A stretch of DNA of 48,076 bases, taken from assembly GCA_946413815.1 (NCBI GenBank), contig CAMKMD010000027.1, positions 1 through 48,076 on the forward strand, written 5' to 3'. Of this stretch, positions 42,372 through 48,076 are shown in pieces (position 1 is the first letter of the stretch; every line of letters begins with the position of its first letter). Under the pieces are notes generated by a model, which did not search any database, was not told the origin of the DNA, and saw only the letters and a program-made list of their open reading frames with translations. Made by a program: the position numbers and the translations under genes. The DNA comes from an uncultured Ruminococcus sp. (lineage in GTDB: Bacteria; Bacillota; Clostridia; Oscillospirales; Ruminococcaceae).

Positions 42372-43001
42372 ATGAAAATCGCAGTAGTTTGTGCAAACGG
42401 CAAGGCAGGGCAGCTTATCGTGAAAGAGGCAGTAAACAGAGGATTTGACGTTACAGCAGTTGTCAAGGGAGAGAATAAATCCGCTGCTCAGAACGTGATT
42501 GTGAAAGACCTGTTCGATCTGACCGAAGCAGACCTCACGGGTTTCGACGCTGTCGTAGACGCTTTCGGCGCATGGACCCCCGACACACTTCCTCAGCACT
42601 CCACTTCACTTGCTCACCTGTGCGATGTTCTTTCAGGAACTGACACAAGACTTCTCGTTGTCGGCGGTGCAGGCAGTCTGTATGTGAACGCAGAGCATAC
42701 CGTTTGTGTTTCTGACGGTGCTGATTTTCCCGAAGTTTTCAAGCCGCTCGCTTCTGCTATGGCAAAGGCTCTGGGAGAACTACGTCAGAGAAATGACGTA
42801 AAATGGACATACATCAGCCCTGCCGGAGATTTTCAGGCTGACGGTGAGCGCAGCGGCAAGTACATTCTCGCAGGAGAGGAGCTGACCCTCAACGCTAAGG
42901 GCGAGAGTATTATCAGCTATGCAGATTATGCTATTGCTATGGTTGACGAGATCGAAAAAGGCGATCACATCGGTCAGCGTATCAGCGTGGTAAGAGAGTA
43001 A
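42372..43001 (+). CDS. NAD(P)-binding protein, YwnB/NmrA-like
   Basis: A 209-residue atypical short-chain dehydrogenase-fold protein. The N terminus has the dinucleotide-binding pattern IAVVCANGKAGQLIVKEAV (a GxxGxxG variant). Later blocks include VVDAFGAWTP, LLVVGGAGSLYV and WTYISPAGDF. Family members are NAD(P)H-dependent reductases or redox-sensing proteins; the substrate is unknown. The start is set at ATG 42372, preceded by AGGAGG; an extension to 42306 lacks a ribosome binding site. The following gene is an Rrf2 regulator, as in the Bacillus ywnB/ywnA pair. Confidence 0.88.
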   Translation: MKIAVVCANGKAGQLIVKEAVNRGFDVTAVVKGENKSAAQNVIVKDLFDLTEADLTGFDAVVDAFGAWTPDTLPQHSTSLAHLCDVLSGTDTRLLVVGGAGSLYVNAEHTVCVSDGADFPEVFKPLASAMAKALGELRQRNDVKWTYISPAGDFQADGERSGKYILAGEELTLNAKGESIISYADYAIAMVDEIEKGDHIGQRISVVRE

Positions 43002-43018
43002 GAAAGAGATGAACATCT

Positions 43019-43456
43019 ATGCAGATCACAAGTAAATTCACCGTGGCAGTGCATATTCTCACCTGCATCGACATTTTTGACGGTCAGATGAGAGTGACCA
43101 GCGACTTTCTGTCGGGCAGTACGGGTGTAAATGCAGTCATAGTCCGGGGCGTCCTCGGACAGCTTCGCACAGCAGGGATAGTTGAAACTCGTCAGGGCAG
43201 CGGCGGCGCACACCTTGCTAAGGCTCTCGATGAAATAACGCTGTACGATATTTACAAGGCGGTTGACTGCGTAGATGACGAGGGGCTGTTCCACTTCCAT
43301 GAAAATCCCAATGCGGATTGTCCTGTGGGGCGCAATATCCATAAGGCTATGGACGGCAGACTTGAAGCGGCTCAGGCCGCTCTTGAAAACGAGCTGAAAA
43401 GTACCACACTTGCGCAAGTTGTTGCTGATACACGCAAGATAATAGACGGAGAATAA
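43019..43456 (+). CDS. Rrf2-family transcriptional regulator (YwnA-like)
   Basis: A 145-residue winged-helix regulator: ITSKFTVAVHILTCID at the N terminus, the recognition-helix region NAVIVRGVLGQLRTAGIVETRQGSGGAHLAK, and a dimerisation C terminus. It does not have the three-cysteine iron-sulfur cluster of IscR, but has a single Cys in ADCPVG like YwnA-type proteins, which may sense redox or electrophile stress. It starts 17 bases after the NAD(P)-binding gene, with a weak AAAGAG site. It probably represses this two-gene operon through the palindrome upstream. Confidence 0.9.
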   Translation: MQITSKFTVAVHILTCIDIFDGQMRVTSDFLSGSTGVNAVIVRGVLGQLRTAGIVETRQGSGGAHLAKALDEITLYDIYKAVDCVDDEGLFHFHENPNADCPVGRNIHKAMDGRLEAAQAALENELKSTTLAQVVADTRKIIDGE

Positions 43457-43460
43457 AAAA

Positions 43461-43492
43461 GGAGTGTGCTGAAATGATCGGCACACTCTTTC
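43461..43492 (+). terminator. Terminator between ywnA-like and the next operon
   Basis: GAGTGTGC (43462-43469) pairs with GCACACTC (43481-43488), followed by TTTCC. It ends only 18 bases before the next start codon. No separate promoter is visible for the downstream genes, so it may instead act as an attenuator. Confidence 0.75.
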
Positions 43493-43509
43493 CATAGGGA
43501 GTGAAAGAA

Positions 43510-43851
43510 ATGACAGTGGGAGAATTTGCAAAAGTTTTTGATAAAAAGACAGGATTTATTGCAGTCATCGACTCTGCTAAAAACTGGTCAACTGACGCAG
43601 TAGTGATGCGAGATGTTTCCTCTGCCATTGAATCAGAAATGATAATAGACCGCATTGCCTATTTCAACGCACCTGTTTTTATGATACAGCTTGAAAAATA
43701 CGTGCAGTGCAGTCAGGAGGCTTCTGATGTTGTTGTGGTTTTCGCTCACAAAAAAGGAAAAACTCCTGTGAACACCAGACTGAAAATGGAGATCTGCGAC
43801 GTATTTGAGGAAGCAGGAAGACTAACAGTTATGTCGGAGGGATATCTATGA
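43510..43851 (+). CDS. Hypothetical protein of the sirtuin operon
   Basis: A 113-residue soluble protein (TVGEFAKVFDKKTGFIAVID at the N terminus, VVVVFAHKKGKTPVNTRL in the middle). No family is recognised. I choose ATG 43510, eight bases after AGGGAG, over the GTG at 43501. It overlaps the next start by four bases (ATGA), making it the first gene of a four-gene operon with the flavin/ferredoxin, macrodomain and sirtuin genes. Confidence 0.7.
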   Translation: MTVGEFAKVFDKKTGFIAVIDSAKNWSTDAVVMRDVSSAIESEMIIDRIAYFNAPVFMIQLEKYVQCSQEASDVVVVFAHKKGKTPVNTRLKMEICDVFEEAGRLTVMSEGYL

Positions 43852-44465
43852 CAGCACATGATTATCTGAATTTTATCGTGGACGAGATACACTCCACTGT
43901 TGCTGCAACAGTGGACAGTGATGGTCTGCCTGTGACCTGTGTGATCGACATGATGTATGCAGACGAGAACGGACTGTACTTTCTCACCGCAAAGGGAAAG
44001 AACTTCTATCAGCGATTAAAGGATAAGGAATATCTTGCTCTTTCGGGAAAAAAAGGCGAGGATACCATGAACTGTACGGCGATCTCTGTCCGTGGCAAGG
44101 TCAGGGAGCTGGGTTCTGCTATGCTTCCGCTGCTGTTTGAGAAGAATCCCTATATGCGTGAAATTTATCCCACCGAAGAAAGCAGAAAGGCACTCACCGT
44201 TTTTCAACTATATGAGGGCAGCGGAGAGTGGTTCGACCTGTCGAAAAAGCCTATCGAGCGTGACAGCTTCACATTCGGCGGTGCAGAGATCACGGAAATC
44301 GGATATTTCGTGACCGATGATTGCATCAGGTGCGGTTCGTGTCTGAGCGACTGTCCGCAGAGCTGTATCGAACTGAAAGAGAAAGCTCTTATCCGTCAGG
44401 AAAACTGTCTGCACTGCGGAAACTGTGCGGAGATCTGTCCTGTGTGGGCAGTCATAAGGAGATGA
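43848..44465 (+). CDS. Flavin-binding split-barrel / 2x[4Fe-4S] ferredoxin fusion
   Basis: A 205-residue protein. Residues 1-140 are a pyridoxamine-phosphate-oxidase-like split barrel (TVAATVDSDGLPVTCVIDMMYAD, LSGKKGEDTMNCTAISVRGKV). Residues 155-205 hold two cluster motifs, CIRCGSCLSDCPQSC and CLHCGNCAEICPVW, for two [4Fe-4S] centres. It is probably a cytoplasmic electron-transfer flavoprotein, and partners are unknown. It is translationally coupled to the upstream gene, and the macrodomain gene follows after four bases. Together with the sirtuin this suggests a redox-linked ADP-ribosylation operon. Confidence 0.88.
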   Translation: MTAHDYLNFIVDEIHSTVAATVDSDGLPVTCVIDMMYADENGLYFLTAKGKNFYQRLKDKEYLALSGKKGEDTMNCTAISVRGKVRELGSAMLPLLFEKNPYMREIYPTEESRKALTVFQLYEGSGEWFDLSKKPIERDSFTFGGAEITEIGYFVTDDCIRCGSCLSDCPQSCIELKEKALIRQENCLHCGNCAEICPVWAVIRR

Positions 44466-44469
44466 TCGT

Positions 44470-45234
44470 ATGGAGAAATTAGACTTTCTGATAAACTATC
44501 TGCTGTCAGAAAGAAACGATGTTGACGGAATTGAGATACCAAACAATGATACAGATAAATTCCGCCTTTACAGAAGCCTTGTGAATATCCGCCCTGCTGT
44601 CAAGGCAGACGAGGATTATCTGCAAGCCGAGGACGAATACCTCACGGCTCTGACTAATGGCAAGGGCTTCACGGATATTGCTGATCTGTCGCCAATAGAG
44701 GACGGCATTTATCTCTGGAAAGGTGATATTACCACTCTCCGATGCGGTGCGATAGTCAACGCCGCCAATTCGGGAATGACGGGGTGCTGGCAGCCGTGTC
44801 ACTCTTGTATCGACAACTGTATCCACACCTTTGCAGGCGTTCGTCTGCGGTATAAGTGCGGTCAGATAATGCAGGCACAAGGTCATGAAGAACCTACGGG
44901 AAAGGCGAAAATAACGCCTGCCTACAATCTGCCCTGCGACTATGTGATACACACCGTCGGACCGATCGTGCAGGGACGGCTCACCGAGGAGCATTGCCGA
45001 CTGCTTGAAAGCTCCTACAAAAGCTGTCTTGAAATTGCCGTGAAGAACAATGTGAAGTCGATAGCGTTTTGTTGTATCTCAACGGGCGTATTCGGCTTTC
45101 CGCAGGAAAAGGCGGCAGAAATTGCTACCCGTACTGTCAGGGAGTTCCACAAAACACACGATATACAGGTGATATTCAACGTTTTCAAGGAGGACGATCA
45201 TGAGATTTACAAGAGATTACTCGGCAGAAATTGA
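44470..45234 (+). CDS. Zinc-type macrodomain ADP-ribosyl hydrolase
   Basis: A 254-residue protein-ADP-ribose hydrolase. A 75-residue N-terminal helical extension precedes the macrodomain, which contains VNAANSGMTGCWQPCHSCIDNCIH (residues 96-119). Its Cys and His residues match the zinc-binding loop of the Zn-macro family. Later blocks are YVIHTVGP and CISTGVFGFP. It removes ADP-ribose placed by class M sirtuins. The sirtuin gene starts inside its last 35 bases, so the two are tightly coupled. Confidence 0.92.
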   Translation: MEKLDFLINYLLSERNDVDGIEIPNNDTDKFRLYRSLVNIRPAVKADEDYLQAEDEYLTALTNGKGFTDIADLSPIEDGIYLWKGDITTLRCGAIVNAANSGMTGCWQPCHSCIDNCIHTFAGVRLRYKCGQIMQAQGHEEPTGKAKITPAYNLPCDYVIHTVGPIVQGRLTEEHCRLLESSYKSCLEIAVKNNVKSIAFCCISTGVFGFPQEKAAEIATRTVREFHKTHDIQVIFNVFKEDDHEIYKRLLGRN

Positions 45235-46048
45235 CCGTCTGAAAAAAGAAATACAGACTGCCGATGCTATCGTTATCGGTGCAGGGGCAGGTCTTTCCAC
45301 CGCCGCAGGCTTTACCTATTCGGGAGAGCGTTTGCAGAAATACTTCGGGGATTTCGTGGAGAAATACGGCTTTCGGGATATGTATTCGGGCGGTTTTTAT
45401 CCATTCCCGACTCTGGAAGAACAGTGGGCGTACTGGTCACGCTACATTTACATCAACCGCTATATGGACGTGGACAACGGCACATACAAGCGCTTGTTTG
45501 AGCTTGTGAAGGACAAGGACTATTTTGTTCTCACCACCAATGTTGACCACCAATTTCAAAAGGCAGGATTTGACAAGCACCGCCTGTTCTACACGCAGGG
45601 CGATTATGGGCTTTGGCAGTGCAGTGAGCCGTGCCACCAAAAGACCTATGACAACGAGGAGACCGTCAGGGCGATGTTTGAAGCTCAGAAGGATATGCGT
45701 GTTCCGTCAGAGCTTGTACCCCACTGTCCCGTCTGCGGAAAGCCTATGAGCATGAACCTCCGAGCAGATGAGACCTTTGTCGAGGACGAGGGCTGGCACA
45801 GAGCAGCGGAGCGTTATGATGAATTCCTGCGCCGCCATGATGGACTGCATATCCTGTTCCTTGAATTGGGTGTGGGCATGAACACGCCTGTCATCATAAA
45901 GTATCCGTTCTGGAAGATGACCTATGCAAACCCGAAGGCAATCTATGCCTGCCTGAATTTCGGGGAAGCGTATGCACCGGACGAGATCAGAGGTCAGAGC
46001 ATTTGCATCAATGGGGATATTCATGAGGTGCTGAATGCCTTAGTCTAA
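45200..46048 (+). CDS. Class M sirtuin (SirTM-like ADP-ribosyltransferase)
   Basis: A 282-residue Sir2-family protein. The NAD-binding GAGAGLSTAAGF is at 27-38 and TTNVDHQF at 112-119. Four zinc-binding cysteines are C141, C145, C176 and C179. The SirTM class ADP-ribosylates a lipoylated GcvH-like carrier in other bacteria, and usually sits with a zinc macrodomain as here. The carrier (GcvH-L) and lipoate ligase genes of the best-known operons are not present in the window, so the target is open. The start at 45200 has AAGGAGG six bases upstream and overlaps the macrodomain gene. Confidence 0.9.
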   Translation: MRFTRDYSAEIDRLKKEIQTADAIVIGAGAGLSTAAGFTYSGERLQKYFGDFVEKYGFRDMYSGGFYPFPTLEEQWAYWSRYIYINRYMDVDNGTYKRLFELVKDKDYFVLTTNVDHQFQKAGFDKHRLFYTQGDYGLWQCSEPCHQKTYDNEETVRAMFEAQKDMRVPSELVPHCPVCGKPMSMNLRADETFVEDEGWHRAAERYDEFLRRHDGLHILFLELGVGMNTPVIIKYPFWKMTYANPKAIYACLNFGEAYAPDEIRGQSICINGDIHEVLNALV

Positions 46049-46232
46049 TATAAATTTGAGCCTTGCTCTCTGTTTTGAGTGCAAGGCTCATTTTATGACA
46101 ATAGGCTATGGTCTATTGAAATAGCAAAAAAATGTGTCATATAAGTTGTTTTTAGGCTTTTGCAATATTGCAAATAAAAACGATACCCCATTGAAAGATG
46201 ATTGGAGCCGGTTATTACCGGCTCCGTCTCAT

Positions 46233-46736
46233 TTATGTAACCTTTCTTTCGTATTCTTTGAGCCTGCGATAGAAGGTATTAGCTTGCAGGCCCATTTCTT
46301 TCTGAAACCATACTGCCGTAATAGCGCCCGACTTCCACTGCTCGTACAGCTGACCGAACTTTATCCAGTCGATAGGTAAAGGTTGTCTCCCTTTGTATTT
46401 CCCTTGAGATTTTGCAATAGCGATTCCTTCACGCTGACGCTGTAAAGTTTGTTCTCGTTCAAGCTCAGAGAGTGCTGCAAATATAGACAGAACGAATCGC
46501 CCCTGCGGAGTGTTGGTATCGATCTTCTCCTTACTGCTTACAAGAGTAACCTGTTTTCGCTGAAGCACGTCTATAATTCTAAGCAGATCTCGGGTAGATC
46601 TTCCAAGCCTGCTGATACTCTCAATGTACAGGGTATCACCTTCTCGGACATATTTAAGCATAGCTTTCAGCTCAGGGCGGTTTGCATTCTTACCAGACAT
46701 AGGATAGAGCCAGCCCCGCATCACTGGTGAATTCAA
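46233..46736 (-). pseudogene. Serine recombinase/resolvase fragment, 5' truncated
   Basis: Homology to resolvase-type serine recombinases begins at SGKNANRPELKAML (about 46700) and includes the characteristic IESISRLGRSTRDLL and FVLSIFAALSELEREQTLQRQREGI blocks. A C-terminal helix-turn-helix (KFGQLYEQWKSGAITAVWFQ) is present. The first 40 residues, including the Y.RVS nucleophile serine, are missing. Sequence ahead of the homologous part encodes a hairpin (46714-46751) rather than protein. The frame opens from a TTG without a ribosome binding site. It marks a former mobile element. Confidence 0.82.
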
Positions 46737-46751
46737 TTCAGTGGTGCGGGG
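46714..46751. repeat. 13-bp inverted repeat at the recombinase truncation
   Basis: CCCCGCATCACTG (46714-46726) pairs with CAGTGGTGCGGGG (46739-46751), one G-U. It lies exactly between the truncated recombinase and the acetyltransferase stop, with GGTTTT to its right. It may be a terminator for either neighbour, or the scar of an element end. Confidence 0.55.
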
Positions 46752-46757
46752 AGGTTT

Positions 46758-47288
46758 TCATTTCATCTGTTTTTCAAATCTGAACATTCCTGCAGGGAAC
46801 TGAGGATCATCACACTCATATTCCTCCAAAGGCATATCTCCGGGATGATATATATTCAGATATTCTACGATATGGAACCCGCAGCGGTTGACATAAAAGT
46901 GAATATTTCTTGTTTCTAAATAAGGTGTGATAGTCTCCCACACAGTAACTTCCGGATGTAGTTTTTCAATTTCGCACCATGCGGCATAGCCTATTCCTTT
47001 ACTGTGAACACCCGGTTTTGTAAATAGGAGTTCAAGGTCACCATGAGTGCCGTCTACTTTTATAACTGCGCCTCCCACAATTTTTCCGTCAGACAGGATT
47101 CTATATGCCTCACCGCTGTCGATGGACTGCTAAATCGTCTCGCGTGAAATGATTTGCCCATCATCCTCAAAATGTTCATCACGGCAGCCGAATTCCTCCA
47201 TAGCACCATAGTTGAATGCTTCCTGATTGTCTCTTATAAACCGTTCTCTGTCGGACGATCCAAGCGGAATAAGCTGTATTTCTGTCAT
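46758..47288 (-). pseudogene. GNAT acetyltransferase interrupted by in-frame TAG
   Basis: One frame of 176 codons starting MTEIQLIPLG at 47288 (AAGGAG about eight bases upstream). It contains a TAG at 47130-47132 between RETI and QSIDSGEAYRI. The C-terminal part has the acetyl-CoA-binding motif LLFTKPGVHSKGIGYAAW, then WETITPYLETRNIHFYVNRCGF. A change of GAG to TAG would explain it. Either the gene is inactive or the stop is read through. The chromate transporter stop at 47305 lies 17 bases upstream. Confidence 0.82.
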
Positions 47289-47304
47289 TTTTTCTTCTCC
47301 TTTT

Positions 47305-47871
47305 TTACAATCCAATTCCGTATCCTGCACCGATGCCGATAACAGCAGACAGCAGGATTATTTTTATCGGGTGAACCTTTTTGAAGGCAAGCACTGAAGC
47401 AGCGGCAGATAATCCGAGAAATACCCAGAACCTTATATCTGAAAAAGCCGATACACTGACACCGTTCGGAAAGAACACCGTCCTTGCAACAGATATGAAT
47501 GCGGCTCCGATCATTCCTACTACGGCTGGCTTCAATCCCGACATGATACCGCCGACAGCCTTGCTTTTCTTATATTTTTCAAAACACTTAGCAATTATAA
47601 GAATAATGATAAAGGAGGGAAGAATAATACCAAGTGTTGCGATGACGGCTCCGGGAATACCGCCAGTCCTCATTCCCACAAATGTAGCCATATTTACTGC
47701 AAGAGGTCCCGGCGTGCTCTCACTCAGAGCTACGAAATCCACAAGCTCTTCCTGTGTAAGCCAGCCCTGACTTTCAGCTTCCGCCTGTATCATTGCGATC
47801 ATTGCGTATCCGCCGCCAAAGGTGAACGCACCGATTTTCAGAAAGGCAAGAAACAATTTAATCAGTGCCAT
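47305..47871 (-). CDS. chrA: Chromate transporter, single CHR domain
   Basis: A 188-residue membrane protein with the CHR-domain hallmarks FLKIGAFTFGGGYAMIAMI at the N terminus, ALSESTPGPLAVNMATFVG and GAVIATLGIILPSF. Short-chain CHR proteins work as pairs of separately encoded halves, and the other half overlaps its start upstream. It may export chromate or sulfate-like anions; many Firmicutes homologues are untested. The start overlaps the neighbour's end, so the two are translationally coupled. Confidence 0.92.
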   Translation of the reverse strand: MALIKLFLAFLKIGAFTFGGGYAMIAMIQAEAESQGWLTQEELVDFVALSESTPGPLAVNMATFVGMRTGGIPGAVIATLGIILPSFIIILIIAKCFEKYKKSKAVGGIMSGLKPAVVGMIGAAFISVARTVFFPNGVSVSAFSDIRFWVFLGLSAAASVLAFKKVHPIKIILLSAVIGIGAGYGIGL

Positions 47872-48076
47872 TGCTTTGCTCCTTTCTGTTCAAAAGCGAC
47901 CAAATCAAACCAAACAAGCCGCAGCCGATAATGACAAAGACAGCATCAATTTTCAGAAAAGCAGTCAGCACAAGTGAAAGCCCCATGATCGCATAGGAAA
48001 ATGGTTGCTTTTTCTTCTTCACCTGATGAAACATCATCCACAGGGCTTTCAGTATCAGTGCAAGCACGGCTGCTCT
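47858..48076 (-). CDS. Chromate transporter partner half (partial, runs off the window)
   Basis: The frame is open to the right edge and its start lies beyond it. The visible 72 residues are the C-terminal helices of a CHR-type domain (RAAVLALILKALWMM, FSYAIMGLSLVLTAF, AVFVIIGCGLFGLIWSLL). It overlaps the downstream CHR gene by 14 bases. The GTG at 48067 is not taken as the start because reading continues upstream with family-like sequence. Confidence 0.75.
   Translation of the reverse strand, partial: RAAVLALILKALWMMFHQVKKKKQPFSYAIMGLSLVLTAFLKIDAVFVIIGCGLFGLIWSLLNRKEQSNGTD

Noticed and set aside
1..48076. CRISPR array, rRNA or intact insertion sequence
   Set aside because: No regularly spaced repeats with unique spacers, no rRNA-like sequence and no intact transposase were found on either strand.

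Overview
The window looks like a chromosomal segment of a cellulosome-type gut or rumen Ruminococcus (Firmicutes, Oscillospiraceae). The evidence is three secreted proteins with dockerin-type calcium-binding repeats of the Ruminococcus flavefaciens style, BspA-like leucine-rich repeats, strong AGGAGG ribosome binding sites, many near-consensus sigma-A promoters and short intrinsic terminators. The species call is inference from these gene families. All supported genes end in TAA or TGA.

Layout. (1) 1-8.8 kb: a two-armed locus. Leftward, from a perfect TTGACA-17-TATAAT promoter, run a PlsC-like acyltransferase, an acyl-CoA/AMP ligase and a cobalamin-binding radical SAM protein. Rightward run a three-domain nucleotidyltransferase/cytidylyltransferase/PEP mutase, an iron alcohol dehydrogenase and phosphonopyruvate decarboxylase. 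The right arm encodes PEP to phosphonopyruvate to phosphonoacetaldehyde to 2-hydroxyethylphosphonate, plus a nucleotide-activating enzyme. The enzyme set resembles the early fosfomycin pathway (Fom1, Fom2, FomC and possibly a Fom3-like radical SAM), but the lipid-type enzymes point to another end product. (2) 8.8-17 kb: a secreted pair, a transglutaminase-fold protein and a 1.6-kilo-residue toroid/DUF5057/dockerin protein. (3) 17-20 kb: pentapeptide protein, nitroreductase, acyltransferase-3, ThpR. (4) 20-26 kb: dockerin protein, lipoprotein hydrolase, and a GGDEF/EAL pair for cyclic-di-GMP. (5) 26.3-31.4 kb: a leftward operon of an LRR/cysteine-peptidase-like/dockerin protein, two PstS-like binding proteins and a membrane protein. 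(6) 32.3-37.6 kb: Sel1-repeat protein, then a second acyltransferase/AMP-ligase locus whose ligase is split by an in-frame TGA inside its ATP-binding motif, then a small membrane protein.

(7) From tRNA-Trp (38.03 kb) to the right edge is accessory DNA with decayed genes: a truncated prolyl-tRNA editing domain, a frameshifted CarD, a MATE exporter, a YwnB/YwnA-like pair, a four-gene operon with flavin/ferredoxin, macrodomain and class M sirtuin, a 5'-truncated serine recombinase, an amber-interrupted acetyltransferase and a split chromate transporter. Three hairpin leaders sharing a GCGUAAG...UCCRG loop sit immediately before the ribosome binding sites of CarD, a 79-residue protein and MATE. 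They look like a repeated cis-regulatory RNA.

The best candidates for something undescribed are the phosphonate/acyl-activation locus with its fused PEP mutase, and the family of loop-conserved leaders.
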